A stretch of DNA of 64,000 nucleotides. Origin: Fidelibacterota bacterium. Lineage in GTDB: Bacteria; Fidelibacterota; Marinisomatia; SCGC-AAA003-L08; JACNLC01. Made by a program: the position numbers and the translations under genes. The stretch's first letter is position 1. Each line of letters starts with the position of its first letter. Shown here piece by piece: positions 53,828-63,667 of this stretch. The notes beneath the pieces were generated by a model, which was not told where the DNA came from, searched no databases, and was given only the letters and a program-made list of their open reading frames with translations. Location of the stretch: NCBI GenBank assembly GCA_018657495.1, contig JABHXA010000005.1, positions 1-64,000 on the forward strand, read 5' to 3'.

Positions 53828-54982
53828 TTAGTTTTTTAATAGTTTTGAAATTTTTTCGATAGGATTATCGGTGGTCAATAAAAACATCATCGCTGCGATA
53901 ATAAAGGGTTTGTAACTGGCTTCAAGATATGTTTCCTTTCGGTACCTTTCAAATACACTGGCGCTTACTTCACCCTGCTTGCAGCTAACTCCCGTAATAT
54001 CAGCAGGCAGACAATGCATATATAAAGCCGAGCCATTTTTTGTTAATTTCATTTTATCTTCGGTGCATTCCCAATCTGTAAAACTGCTGTTGTTTAACAG
54101 GCATTCCTGTTCAAGATCTTTTAGGGATTCGTCATTTCCAGTCATGAGCAGTTCAGTCCTTTTTTCCATCACATGAAAGGGCGCCCAAGATTTTGGATAA
54201 ACTACATCCGCATTTGTGAATGCATCAGTCATACTATTGGTAATAGTAAATTCGCTCCCTGCAATATTTGCATTTGCACGTGCAGTATTTATGACATCGG
54301 GGATGAGATCATATCCCTCTGGAAATGCCAGAGTCACATCGATGCCAAAACGCGGTAGTAATCCAATGATGCCCTGTGGAACTGACAGGGGTTTCCCATA
54401 ACTTGGGGAATATGCCCATGTCATGGCTACTTTTTTTCCTTTGAGGGCATCCAGTGATCCAAAATATTGTTTGAGCATCGCAAGATCACTCATACTTTGG
54501 GTTGGATGATCTATATCACATTGCAGATTCACCAATCCCGGACGCTGATGCAGGGTACCCTCATCGAAGCCCATATCCAGGGCTTCACCAACTTCTCTCA
54601 TATAACTGTTGCCCTGGCCAAGAAACATGTCATCACGAATTCCGACAATTTGGGTCATAAATGATAACATATTGGCGGTTTCGCGAACGGTTTCGCCGTG
54701 GGCAATTTGAGATTTCTTTTCATCCAAATCCATTACTGCTAAACCAAGGGCATTGGCGGCAGATTGAAAACTGTAGCGCGTTCGCGTACTGTTATCCCTG
54801 AATATCGATACTGCCAACCCAGTATCAAACTGGCGAAAGGATTTACCCTCTTTGTGTAACTTCCTGAACAATTCAGCCACATGAATCGTCGCTTTCAATT
54901 CTTCGATGGAATGTTCCCAGGTGAGAAGAAAATTTTTGCTAAAATTTTCAATACTTCTTAGATCATCAAAATTAAATTTCAT
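53828..54982 (-). CDS. ygeW: Knotted carbamoyltransferase YgeW
   Basis: 384 aa, carbamoyltransferase of the ornithine/aspartate carbamoyltransferase fold with a deep knot. The carbamoyl-phosphate motif reads FRDNSTRTRYSFQSAANALG (about 63-82), in the YgeW pattern and not the ATC/OTC STRTR-S pattern alone. HPTQSMSDL (about 161-169) and MHCLPADI (about 323-330) are the other active-site motifs. In purinolytic clusters it is thought to release carbamoyl phosphate from a ureido intermediate, giving ATP through carbamate kinase. No carbamate kinase gene is visible here. Between the PLP lyase and ygeY, tightly spaced. Confidence 0.93.
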   Translation of the reverse strand: MKFNFDDLRSIENFSKNFLLTWEHSIEELKATIHVAELFRKLHKEGKSFRQFDTGLAVSIFRDNSTRTRYSFQSAANALGLAVMDLDEKKSQIAHGETVRETANMLSFMTQIVGIRDDMFLGQGNSYMREVGEALDMGFDEGTLHQRPGLVNLQCDIDHPTQSMSDLAMLKQYFGSLDALKGKKVAMTWAYSPSYGKPLSVPQGIIGLLPRFGIDVTLAFPEGYDLIPDVINTARANANIAGSEFTITNSMTDAFTNADVVYPKSWAPFHVMEKRTELLMTGNDESLKDLEQECLLNNSSFTDWECTEDKMKLTKNGSALYMHCLPADITGVSCKQGEVSASVFERYRKETYLEASYKPFIIAAMMFLLTTDNPIEKISKLLKN

Positions 54983-54995
54983 TGTAATAAGTTGA

Positions 54996-56201
54996 TTAAT
55001 AATTTTTTGTATAAATTGAAGGAATCGTCGCGTACATTGCTGCTGCTTTTACCAAATCATTTTTCCATGTAATTTCATTTGGTGAATGGGCCTGATCTTC
55101 AGCTCCAGGACCAAATCCAATGCAAGGAATATCAAACATACCCATGATTGAAACACCATTTGTTGAGAATGTCCATTTGTCAATTAACGGGTCAGACTTA
55201 AATAATCCTCGATATGCTTCTGCCAGGGTTTTTGTTGCAGAGTGATTCTCTTCTATAAGCCAGCTTGGGAAATAGGCATCACTGGGATAAGTTAATCCCT
55301 TATAGGAAGGTTTGGCATAATCATACATTCTTACCTCAGCCCCTACTGCCGTTACGGAAGGAAGATTTCTAATTTCATGTAGGGCAGATTCAGCAGTTTC
55401 GCCAACGGTCAATCGCCGATCAACCGATATTGTACACCCATCCGCTACGGCACACCGCGAAGGAGAACTAAAATAAATTTGTGAAACTGTGAGACTTCCC
55501 TTACCAAGAAAATCATGATCTTTTAACCGATGATTTAATTCTGCCAACTCATCAATGATACTGGTCATTTTATATATGGCATTATCACCGCGATGAGGTG
55601 CTGAACCATGTGAACTTAATCCCTTGGTTGACACCTCAATCTCCATTCTACCGCGATGTCCACGATATATATTGCAGGAAGTCGATTCGGTAATAACGAC
55701 AAATTCTGGACGAATATTTTGTTCTTTGATAATATATTGCCAGCATAATCCATCACAGTCCTCTTCCTGAACTGTGCCTGTAATCAATAGTGTAAAATCA
55801 CCATCAAGATTTAGGTCCTTAATTATTTTGCCACCATAAACCATTGCAGCCATGCCGCCTTTCATATCAGAAGCGCCGCGACCGCCAATTACCTTATTAT
55901 CCTCAAAGCCTCCAAAAGGATCAAAGGCCCATTGATTTGGGTCACCCACTCCAACAGTATCGATATGCGCATCCATGGCAATAAGCCGACTTCCCGTTCC
56001 AATATACCCTAGGATATTACCCATAGGGTCGATATCAATCCGGTCAAACCCCACTTTTTCCATTTCCTGTTTGATTCGTTGTACTACTTTTTCCTCTTCA
56101 CAGCTTGTACTGGGTATGGCAATCATATCCCTCAAAAAACGAGATATATCCTTTTCATAACCTGCCGCAGCAGCCATGACCTTCTTATAATCAATATTCA
56201 T
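54996..56201 (-). CDS. ygeY: YgeY-type M20 amidohydrolase/peptidase
   Basis: 401 aa, zinc enzyme of the M20 peptidase/deacetylase fold. Metal ligands are visible in [10 protein letters not shown] (His near 78), [10 protein letters not shown] (Asp near 113) and QEEDCDG (Glu pair near 148), and a further His sits in AHSPNE near the C-terminus. Its lid domain is complete. YgeY proteins occur almost only with ygeW, ygeX and ygfK, where they probably hydrolyse an amide or ureido intermediate of purine ring breakdown. It is 13 bases upstream of ygeW and 3 bases after the ssnA stop. Confidence 0.92.
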   Translation of the reverse strand: MNIDYKKVMAAAAGYEKDISRFLRDMIAIPSTSCEEEKVVQRIKQEMEKVGFDRIDIDPMGNILGYIGTGSRLIAMDAHIDTVGVGDPNQWAFDPFGGFEDNKVIGGRGASDMKGGMAAMVYGGKIIKDLNLDGDFTLLITGTVQEEDCDGLCWQYIIKEQNIRPEFVVITESTSCNIYRGHRGRMEIEVSTKGLSSHGSAPHRGDNAIYKMTSIIDELAELNHRLKDHDFLGKGSLTVSQIYFSSPSRCAVADGCTISVDRRLTVGETAESALHEIRNLPSVTAVGAEVRMYDYAKPSYKGLTYPSDAYFPSWLIEENHSATKTLAEAYRGLFKSDPLIDKWTFSTNGVSIMGMFDIPCIGFGPGAEDQAHSPNEITWKNDLVKAAAMYATIPSIYTKNY

Positions 56202-56204
56202 ATT

Positions 56205-57527
56205 TTATCCAATCTTTTCAATTTTTTTCCATAATTTCACAGATTCCTGACAAGCGTTAGCCAGAACATCTTCTTTATTTATATCAACAAATTCAAAGTC
56301 TCTTATCCTAAATTTACCCCTGGTGATTACATCGCTGGGAGAAGCAAAACCGCCAAAGACATGGCTCATAATATTTGATTCATTTAGTTCTGTGTTTGGA
56401 TTATACTCATACATGACCAGATCAGCCTGATATCCAATTTCAATCCTACCAATTTTCTGATTAAATAATCTGCTTACCATTTCTGAATTATTGTTAAATA
56501 GTAAATTGGGATAATCGATATTTTTATCAGGACCCTTTAGATGAGAACTGCGGATTATTTCTGCCTGGTTTACCTCGTTTAGCATATTTGCCTGTTTGCC
56601 ATCTGTCCCCAGCGCAACCGGTAGAATTCCTAAAGTTTTTGCAGAGAGTTTACCAACTCGATTGCCAGCATTAGATGTTGGACAATGAACCAAAAAGGCA
56701 CCTTTACTTTTTATAATTTCAATGTCTTCAGGCTCAAGATGTATCCCATGGATCAATAAACTGTCTTTATTGATTATACCCGCTGAATTCAATCGATCGA
56801 TGACTGAACGATATCCCCTTTTTACAGCATCTTTATGATCAGCTCTGTCTTCAGCAACATGAATATGAATGCCTGGATTATCAATTTCATTCAGGTGGTT
56901 ACATATTGTACTCAGTGAATTATCAGAAAGTGTAAATGAGGCATGGAGACCCATCATTGGGTGGACAAAGGGATTTGACCTGTATTTTTCAATAGAATTG
57001 ATATTTTCCTGCAAAGCAGATTCAAAGATTTTTTTACCATTTCGATCACTCGTTTCAATGGCAGTTCCAATGCGGATTCCAAATTTATCGGCAACTTTAA
57101 CAAGATGATCGATTGAGCCATCTATATAATTCTGGCTGGAATGATGATCCATAATTGTCGTAACCCCGGACTCTAGAGCAGACATCAATCCAACCTGAAA
57201 TGATGCATGTGTCGAGGCATCATCCAGCGCTAAATCCAATTTCCACCAGACCTGCTGAAGTTTCTCGACAAAATTAACCGGTTTAATACGTGGTGCCGGC
57301 ATTCCAAGAGCCAGAGATGAATAGAGATGATTATGGGCATTAATCATTCCCGGCAGAACATATTTTCCACCCATATCAAAGACGCTTTGATAATTTGAGA
57401 GATCAGAATGCTGGCTGCCAATTTCGGTTATAATTCCATCTTCACTTACAATTGAGGTATTCAGATTTAATTTTGATTCGCCAATTGGATTTATTATTGT
57501 CAAATTTTTAAATAAAGTTTTACTCAT
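56205..57527 (-). CDS. ssnA: SsnA-type aminohydrolase
   Basis: 440 aa, metal-dependent deaminase of the COG0402 group. Metal motifs are INAHNHLYSSLALG (about 62-75), MGLHASFTLS (about 192-201), IHVAEDRADH, LIHGIHLEPEDI, HCPTSNAGNRVG and LGTDGKQANM. It has HNH instead of HHH in the first motif. SsnA is a constant member of urate/purine clusters; its substrate is probably an amino-purine or ring-opened intermediate. It is distinct from the 8-oxoguanine-deaminase-like gene at 44862, so the locus encodes two related deaminases with probably different jobs. Lies 13 bases from the large hydroxylase subunit. Confidence 0.92.
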   Translation of the reverse strand: MSKTLFKNLTIINPIGESKLNLNTSIVSEDGIITEIGSQHSDLSNYQSVFDMGGKYVLPGMINAHNHLYSSLALGMPAPRIKPVNFVEKLQQVWWKLDLALDDASTHASFQVGLMSALESGVTTIMDHHSSQNYIDGSIDHLVKVADKFGIRIGTAIETSDRNGKKIFESALQENINSIEKYRSNPFVHPMMGLHASFTLSDNSLSTICNHLNEIDNPGIHIHVAEDRADHKDAVKRGYRSVIDRLNSAGIINKDSLLIHGIHLEPEDIEIIKSKGAFLVHCPTSNAGNRVGKLSAKTLGILPVALGTDGKQANMLNEVNQAEIIRSSHLKGPDKNIDYPNLLFNNNSEMVSRLFNQKIGRIEIGYQADLVMYEYNPNTELNESNIMSHVFGGFASPSDVITRGKFRIRDFEFVDINKEDVLANACQESVKLWKKIEKIG

Positions 57528-57540
57528 CCCGGTTGCTTTC

Positions 57541-59832
57541 TCATTGTTCTTTTGACTGATTTATTAAATCCAAAACATATTCTGGTGATATTGGAAGTTG
57601 ATTTACCTGTTGGCCAATGGCATTGCTGACAGCATTGGCGATTGCTGCTCCGGTGGGAATGATTGCCGGTTCACCAATCCCCTTCGCTCCCCATGGTCCC
57701 TGCGGTTCGGGTTCTTCTATAATTATCACCTCCACATCAGATATATCATTTGCCGTTGGTAAAAGGTATGTTGACAGATTTTGACTTTGAACCAGACCAT
57801 TATTATATTTGAGATTTTCTGTTACAGCCCAGCCAATGCCCTGCGATATTCCGCCCTCAACCTGACCCTCAATACCTGCAGGATTTATTGCTGTACCCAC
57901 ATCGTGTGCCGCCCATACTTTTTGAACTTTGACCAATCCGGTAAGTGTATCAACTTTTACTTTGGCGAGATGAGTTGCAAATGAATAGCTAAAATATGCT
58001 TCCCCATTTCCATCATCCGGATTAAAATTCAGTTCAGGAACATGCCACCAGCCAGTGGTCTCCATCCGGTAATTTGACCGATACATATAATCAGTTAAAT
58101 CGCCAAATGAACAATGAGTATTACCTGCATTGTCAGTGACCTTATCATTTTCAATTACAATATTTTGCGACGGACAATCCAGGAATTTTGATGCAGCGAG
58201 TTTAATTTCCGGTAAAAGATTTTCTGTAGCATTAATTATTGCCTGTCCTGTCATGATCACATTTCGGCTGGCCACTGCTGGACCGCTATCTGCAACATAT
58301 TCCGTGCTTGTTGGGTTGATCTGTATTCTCGAAGGGGCAATCCCAAAGGCTTCTGCCGTCATTTGGGTAACAACCGTTAATGCACCCTGTCCCATTTCAA
58401 CCAATCCAAAAGATACTGTTACGGATCCATCTCGATGGAGGGTGATTTTTACAGCAGAGCCATCCATAAACCAGCCGGCAGCGCCAAGACAATTTCCATA
58501 ATGTGTCAGGGCGATTCCATAGCCAGTTTTTATTCTACCCTCATTTTGAGGCCGAGGGCAATTCCCCCAATTGGAGGCATTATAGGATTTTTTCAGTGTT
58601 TCCATTGCCCCCACACTTGATGTGAGACGCTGCCCGGTAATTGTTTGATCATTGGGCTTGATAATATTTAATTTGCGGAATGAATAGGAATCCATGCCAA
58701 TTTTTTCAGCGACTATATCCATCATTCTTTCATGACCGAATGCTGCCTGGGGCGAGCCAAATCCACGGAATGCACCATTTGGAGGAAGATTGGTATAATA
58801 TGAAATCGACTGAATATTTACATTTGGGACAACATAGGGACCCATCGCCTGGACGGCTGATCGATATGAAACCACCGAAGACAGAGTAGAATAGGCACCA
58901 CTGTTCTCCTCCAATCTTACTTCAGCAGCAGTAATAATACCATCATCGGTCACCCCCACCTTATACTTCAATTTAAATGGATGTCGCTTGCTGGTTAATT
59001 GGATATCATCTTCCCGACCGTATACCATTTTAACCGGTCTTTTGGTAATGATGGCTGCCAATGCCACCCGGGCACAGATTTCAGATGGCACATCTTCCTT
59101 ACCGCCAAATGCCCCTCCAGTTGGAGCCTGTTCAACAATCACTTTATTAAATGGAATCCCTAAAACTTTGGATACTGCTTTCTGCACATAAAACGGACAT
59201 TGAAGAGACCCAAGAATTTTGACACCGCCTGATTCTAAAGGAGTCACAATGCATGCCTGTGGTTCGAGATAATAATGCTCCTGCTCAGCGGTTGTAAACT
59301 CAGCTTCAACTATTTTGTCGGCGTTGGCAAAAGCATCCTCAACATTGCCTCTGATGACTTTATGTTGGCATGAAATATTGTTTTCATGAATGAATCCTGT
59401 AGTTACAGATTGACTTTTTTCAATCGTAAATATGGGATCTAATTCTGTGTATGTAATACGGATAAGTTTGGCAATATCAAAAGCTCTGGCGGGATTATCG
59501 GCTACAATCAGACCAATGGAATCGCCAATATACCGAACCGTTTTATCGGCAAAAAGGGGTTGATCATTTGTAATTACACCAACCTGATTTTCACCAGGGA
59601 TATCTTTAGCAGAAATAAACTTTATAAATCCAGGAGACTGTTGTGCCTCAGAACTGTCGATTGATGTGATACTGCCAAAGGGTATTCTGGAATAAACCGG
59701 TGCAGAATATATCATACCGTCTACCGAAATATCAGTGAGAAACTGTGTCTCTCCTGTAACCTTTCCCCTGGCGTCAACCCGCTTCAATGGCTGACCAATA
59801 TAAGTTTTTGTACTCAAAAGATTTTTAACCAA
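57541..59832 (-). CDS. Molybdenum hydroxylase large (Mo-binding) subunit, first enzyme
   Basis: 763 aa, catalytic subunit of a xanthine-dehydrogenase-family enzyme, first gene of the main purine operon. Motifs are IGQPLKRVDARGKVTGET at the N-terminus, GGAFGGKEDVP (about 238-248), FRGFGSPQAAFGHE, GLVEMGQGALT and EPQGPWGAKGIGEPAII with the catalytic Glu in GIGEP (about 718). The start is TTG at 59832; an in-frame stop two codons upstream rules out a longer form, and TTG at 59817 is the alternative. Its small subunits are the genes at 50599 and 49775. YqeB and YqeC nearby suggest it or its paralogue carries labile selenium at the molybdenum. Confidence 0.9.
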   Translation of the reverse strand: MVKNLLSTKTYIGQPLKRVDARGKVTGETQFLTDISVDGMIYSAPVYSRIPFGSITSIDSSEAQQSPGFIKFISAKDIPGENQVGVITNDQPLFADKTVRYIGDSIGLIVADNPARAFDIAKLIRITYTELDPIFTIEKSQSVTTGFIHENNISCQHKVIRGNVEDAFANADKIVEAEFTTAEQEHYYLEPQACIVTPLESGGVKILGSLQCPFYVQKAVSKVLGIPFNKVIVEQAPTGGAFGGKEDVPSEICARVALAAIITKRPVKMVYGREDDIQLTSKRHPFKLKYKVGVTDDGIITAAEVRLEENSGAYSTLSSVVSYRSAVQAMGPYVVPNVNIQSISYYTNLPPNGAFRGFGSPQAAFGHERMMDIVAEKIGMDSYSFRKLNIIKPNDQTITGQRLTSSVGAMETLKKSYNASNWGNCPRPQNEGRIKTGYGIALTHYGNCLGAAGWFMDGSAVKITLHRDGSVTVSFGLVEMGQGALTVVTQMTAEAFGIAPSRIQINPTSTEYVADSGPAVASRNVIMTGQAIINATENLLPEIKLAASKFLDCPSQNIVIENDKVTDNAGNTHCSFGDLTDYMYRSNYRMETTGWWHVPELNFNPDDGNGEAYFSYSFATHLAKVKVDTLTGLVKVQKVWAAHDVGTAINPAGIEGQVEGGISQGIGWAVTENLKYNNGLVQSQNLSTYLLPTANDISDVEVIIIEEPEPQGPWGAKGIGEPAIIPTGAAIANAVSNAIGQQVNQLPISPEYVLDLINQSKEQ

Positions 59833-60027
59833 TAATTATTAACAAGTATTTACCAACTACAAATTGGTTATTTCACTATGCATAATAATATCTTAATTTA
59901 ATGTGCACACAGCATTTAATTGCATGGAGTTATTCCAATTCGGATATCCAATTCCTCATTACATTTTCGCAATATTGTTCTGTAAATTTGAATAGACTGA
60001 TTTTAATATTAATCTTATAATACACTT
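59833..60027. promoter_or_regulatory. Divergent promoter region of the main purine operon
   Basis: 195 AT-rich bases between genes read outwards, so it holds the purine operon promoter (minus) and that of the acyltransferase gene. ACCAAT (59828-59833) and ATTGGT (about 59864-59869) form a spaced inverted pair at the purine-operon start, a possible operator. TATAAT at 60016-60021 lies 6 bases before the acyltransferase ATG. No riboswitch fold was recognised. Confidence 0.4.
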
Positions 60028-61161
60028 ATGAAAAAAGAAAGACGATACGATATAGACTGGATAAGAGTAATAGTATTTGATATACTCATTATTTACCATG
60101 TTGGAATGTTTTTTGTCTCATGGGGCTGGCATATAAAAAATAATGAAATTATTGATTGGATGCGTTGGCCAATGCTTTTTGTCAATCAGTGGAGATTACC
60201 CATATTATTTATAATATCGGGGATGGGAACCCGATTTGCTCTTTCTCATAGATCCGGTGCGAAATATTTATTGGAACGCTTTACCAGATTATTTATTCCC
60301 CTCACAGTTGGAATCCTGGTCATTGTGGCGCCGCAAGTTTATATTGAAAGGGTTGTACAGGGAACGATATCCGGTTCATTTTTTGAATTTTATCCACATT
60401 TTTTTCAAGGAATTTATCCGGAAGGTAATTTTAGCTGGCATCACCTTTGGTTTTTACCATATCTATTATTAATGTCTGTTTTTGCAACACCCATATTTCT
60501 GAATTTGAGGAAAGAAAACAATAGGTTATTAAGCCTGTTAAACAAGTTTGTCAATAAGTCTCCATCCCTTCTTTATCTATTTGCAGTTCCTGTATTTATT
60601 GTTGAAGTTTTATTAGAGCCCTTTTTCCCAATAACCCATGCTTTAATTGGCGACTGGTATGCCCTCGTTTATTATTTCATCCTTTTCATTACCGGTTATA
60701 TATTGATCTCCCTGGGCAAATCATTTTGGCTTGCCTTAGATAGAATTAAATATTATTCATTGGCTGTTGGAATAATTTCTTTTCCATTGCTGATTTTGAT
60801 ATGGTATAATGTAGAAAGCAGTATTTTTATTCCGTTAATCAAGACATTAAATATGTGGAGTTGGATAATAACCATATTTGGGTTCTGTTCAAAGTACCTC
60901 AACAGGGAGAGCAAACTTATTAAGTATCGAAACCAGGCAGTGTACCCCTTTTACATCATGCATCAAACCATTATTATTCTCATTGGATATTGGTTAATAA
61001 ATAACCCAATGCATTATATGTGGAAGTTTACTATTCTGGTATTGGGCACCTTTGCTTGTGCATGGATTTTGTACGAGTTTCTCATTCGAAGAATTCCAAT
61101 GATCAGACCCTTATTTGGACTGAAAAAGACTATACCAATACCAACTGAAACTGGGAAGTAA
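60028..61161 (+). CDS. Acyltransferase family 3 membrane protein
   Basis: 377 aa, integral inner membrane enzyme that moves acyl groups to sugars or other surface compounds. The opening RRYDIDWIRVIVFDILIIYH (about 5-24) carries the catalytic-type His24 of the OafA/OpgC family. About ten membrane helices follow, with FIISGMGTRFAL and a WHHLWFLPYL signature (about 143-152). Glucan succinyl-transfer (OpgC) proteins are the closest named group, but the acceptor is unknown. It has no Shine-Dalgarno and a TATAAT only six bases before the ATG, which suggests a leaderless message. No functional link to the purine genes is evident. Confidence 0.85.
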   Translation: MKKERRYDIDWIRVIVFDILIIYHVGMFFVSWGWHIKNNEIIDWMRWPMLFVNQWRLPILFIISGMGTRFALSHRSGAKYLLERFTRLFIPLTVGILVIVAPQVYIERVVQGTISGSFFEFYPHFFQGIYPEGNFSWHHLWFLPYLLLMSVFATPIFLNLRKENNRLLSLLNKFVNKSPSLLYLFAVPVFIVEVLLEPFFPITHALIGDWYALVYYFILFITGYILISLGKSFWLALDRIKYYSLAVGIISFPLLILIWYNVESSIFIPLIKTLNMWSWIITIFGFCSKYLNRESKLIKYRNQAVYPFYIMHQTIIILIGYWLINNPMHYMWKFTILVLGTFACAWILYEFLIRRIPMIRPLFGLKKTIPIPTETGK

Positions 61162-61208
61162 ATCAGGGCGAAACGAATTATTAAAATGTTATTAAAGGGA
61201 TAAGGAAA

Positions 61209-62276
61209 ATGATACTCGAGGATTTAGGATATACCACCAGTTTTGAAAAATATCGTGAGGAACAAGCCCTCACTCAATTTTCTGTCGGACGGGTCGTATC
61301 CGAGCATAAAGATCGATATGTTGTTAGATCGGAAAATGGCGATTTTGATTCTGAATTAATTGGCAATTTGAGATTCACTGCTGAAGACAGACATGACTTT
61401 CCCGCTGTTGGAGATTGGGTGGCATTTTCTGAGTTTGATGAGGATAAGGCATTAATTCATCATATTTATCCAAGAAAATCAATTATTGAACGACAGGCAG
61501 TTGGAAAATTCGGACAGAAGCAAATAATTGCCTCAAATATTGATTATGGTTTAATTGTTCAGGCAGTTGATAATAATTTTAATGTAAATAGGTTAGAACG
61601 GTATCTGACAATTTGTAATACCTCTAAAGTAAAACCTATTATTATTCTTAACAAAATTGACTTGATTGATGAATCACAGCTTAACACCATTTTATCTAAA
61701 ATATCTGAACGAATAAAACATGTTCAAATAATCGCCACAAGTAACCAAACTCTTGCAGGACATAAAGAATTAAAAAGCATAATAATAACAGGTAAAACCT
61801 ATTGTTTGCTTGGTTCTTCAGGAGTTGGCAAATCTACCCTTTTGAATAATATTTCCGGTAAAGAGCTCATGAAAACAGGATCAATAAGTATAAAGTTTGG
61901 AAAGGGAAAACATGTTACGAGCCATCGGGAGTTAATTATTTTGGAAAATGGTGGAATATTAATTGATAATCCCGGCATGAGAGAATTGGGAATCGCCGAT
62001 TCAACGGATGGTCTTGAGATTACATTTGACGAAATAATTGAGATGTCAAGTAGATGCAAATTTAAAGATTGTACCCATATTAATGAAATGGGTTGTGCCA
62101 TTTTGGAAGCGATTGAAAACGAAGATTTAGATATAGGATTGTACAACAATTATCAAAAAATGATTAGAGAGAAAACGCATTTTGAATCCACTATTATGGA
62201 AAAACGAAAAAAAGACAAAGATTTTGGCAAGATGATTAAAAACCACAAAAAGGCAAGGAAACATCATAAATACTAG
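61209..62276 (+). CDS. rsgA: Ribosome small subunit-dependent GTPase RsgA
   Basis: 355 aa, circularly permuted GTPase that checks late 30S ribosome assembly. An N-terminal OB-fold (about 25-95) precedes the G domain in the permuted order: NKIDLID (G4, about 147-153), LGSSGVGKSTLLN (G1, about 200-212) and DNPGMRELG (G3, about 258-266). The zinc-binding tail CKFKDCTHINEMGC (about 283-296) follows. The C-terminus is Lys-rich, as is common for RNA contact. An AAGGA site precedes the ATG. A housekeeping gene embedded between the purine operon and the selenium-hydroxylase factors, on the same strand as the latter. Confidence 0.95.
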   Translation: MILEDLGYTTSFEKYREEQALTQFSVGRVVSEHKDRYVVRSENGDFDSELIGNLRFTAEDRHDFPAVGDWVAFSEFDEDKALIHHIYPRKSIIERQAVGKFGQKQIIASNIDYGLIVQAVDNNFNVNRLERYLTICNTSKVKPIIILNKIDLIDESQLNTILSKISERIKHVQIIATSNQTLAGHKELKSIIITGKTYCLLGSSGVGKSTLLNNISGKELMKTGSISIKFGKGKHVTSHRELIILENGGILIDNPGMRELGIADSTDGLEITFDEIIEMSSRCKFKDCTHINEMGCAILEAIENEDLDIGLYNNYQKMIREKTHFESTIMEKRKKDKDFGKMIKNHKKARKHHKY

Positions 62277-62354
62277 TCGCCGTATCGTTCACAAATTTTA
62301 CAGGCAAACTTAAAACTATATAATCTAGGTGAAAATTCCAGCAATTGGTATTAA

Positions 62355-63089
62355 ATGAATTTTGTTAAATTATTAACTGATGATCCCACCAGTCTGAGAA
62401 ATACCCGGATTGCCTTTTTGGGTGGTGGTGGTAAGACAACACTCATGCAAAAAATGGCTGACGAGCTCTCTAAATCATACTCAAAAGTGTTGGTGAGTTC
62501 ACTCACAAAGTCTGCATCGCATCCTGATGAATTTTTTCTATCTTTTGATTCCACAGAATTTTCCGAAATCCCAAAATATTTCAAAAGGCATAATCCACTT
62601 TTTTTAATGAAATCAGGTACTCCTCAGAAACTGGAGGGATTATCTTCTGATGAATTATTATCAGCAGCTGAACTGTCGCAGGTCTGTCTTTTCGAATGCG
62701 ACGGTACACGCCGCAAACCCTTAAAAGCCCATATGGCCCATGATCCTGAAGTACCGTCCTGGACCACTCATTGTTTTATCCTTGTTGGTGTCGATGTTGT
62801 TGATACAACTCTAAATGATGGATTTGTCCATCGCCCGAAAAAGTTTTCAGAGTTGTGGAATATCAAGTCTGATGTAATCCTTAATGCCAGGGAAATTGCC
62901 CGGATACTTACATCAAAAAAAGGATATCTCTCAAAATTATCCGGCGCAACCAAAATTTATTATTTCGTTAATAAGGCTGATTTATTTGAACAAAAAGCTC
63001 GACAGCTTGCAATTGAAATTAATCTTATTCACAATGAATCGGTATATTATGGCAGCCTTCACCAAAATCGATTTACGGCTATACAATGA
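62355..63089 (+). CDS. yqeC: YqeC, accessory factor of selenium-dependent molybdenum hydroxylases
   Basis: 244 aa, putative nucleotide-binding protein. A glycine-rich P-loop, AFLGGGGKTTLMQKMADEL, begins near residue 18. The characteristic FECDGTRRKPLKAH motif is near 113-126, followed by WTTHCFILVGVDVV. The family is found with yqeB and selenium-labile molybdenum hydroxylases, and is thought to act in placing selenium or finishing the cofactor. It overlaps the MocA-like gene by 4 bases, so the three right-edge genes form one operon. Its presence is the main clue that the hydroxylases of this locus use selenium. Confidence 0.88.
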   Translation: MNFVKLLTDDPTSLRNTRIAFLGGGGKTTLMQKMADELSKSYSKVLVSSLTKSASHPDEFFLSFDSTEFSEIPKYFKRHNPLFLMKSGTPQKLEGLSSDELLSAAELSQVCLFECDGTRRKPLKAHMAHDPEVPSWTTHCFILVGVDVVDTTLNDGFVHRPKKFSELWNIKSDVILNAREIARILTSKKGYLSKLSGATKIYYFVNKADLFEQKARQLAIEINLIHNESVYYGSLHQNRFTAIQ

Positions 63090-63667
63090 TTAACGACATT
63101 TGTGTGATTATCACCGCTGCAGGTTTGTCTCTCAGAAATCCGGGAAAACTATTGATGGATATCGAAGGCGTTTCGGTAATTTCAAGGGTAGTATCATTAT
63201 TTGTTAATCTGCCGTTAGATGTAATATTAGTAACTGGGAATGATCAGAATCAAGTCATTGATCATATCGATTCCAATTACATAAAAAAAATACAAATCGT
63301 CCATAATACCCATTATCACACAGGACTTTCTTCATCAATAAAATACGGTGTTGCTGAATCAAAGAGTGAATATAAATACTTTGGATTTTGCAATGGTGAT
63401 AAACCATTTATCCAAGTTGCTACCGTAACCAAATTAGTCAATATTCTTGACAGCAAAAGACCAGATATTTTGGTACCGGTATATGAAAAGACCCCTGGAC
63501 ACCCAGTTTTTTTTCAACGAAAATATAAAAATGATTTGATCAATCTTAAAGGGGATACCGGGGCCAGACAGCTTATAAAAAAATATCAAGATTCCGTGAA
63601 TTTTAAAAAAGTAAACGATGAAGGTATTATCACTGATATGGATTCATATTTGAATAAAAAATATTAA
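63086..63667 (+). CDS. MocA-like molybdopterin nucleotidyltransferase
   Basis: 193 aa, NTP-transferase fold. The N-terminal ITAAGLSLRNPGKLL (about 9-23) is the CTP-binding loop of the MocA/MobA group. GNGDKPF-type FCNGDKPFI (about 109-117) carries the metal Asp, and PGHPVFFQRKY is the substrate-side motif. MocA enzymes attach CMP to the molybdenum cofactor to make the dinucleotide form used by xanthine-dehydrogenase-family enzymes. That fits the two such enzymes here. Sits between yqeC and yqeB, overlapping both. Confidence 0.88.
   Translation: MINDICVIITAAGLSLRNPGKLLMDIEGVSVISRVVSLFVNLPLDVILVTGNDQNQVIDHIDSNYIKKIQIVHNTHYHTGLSSSIKYGVAESKSEYKYFGFCNGDKPFIQVATVTKLVNILDSKRPDILVPVYEKTPGHPVFFQRKYKNDLINLKGDTGARQLIKKYQDSVNFKKVNDEGIITDMDSYLNKKY

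Noticed and set aside
41407..59832. Selenocysteine codons in the hydroxylases or YgfK
   Set aside because: No in-frame TGA interrupts these genes. Selenium in this enzyme class is a labile part of the cofactor, not an encoded residue.
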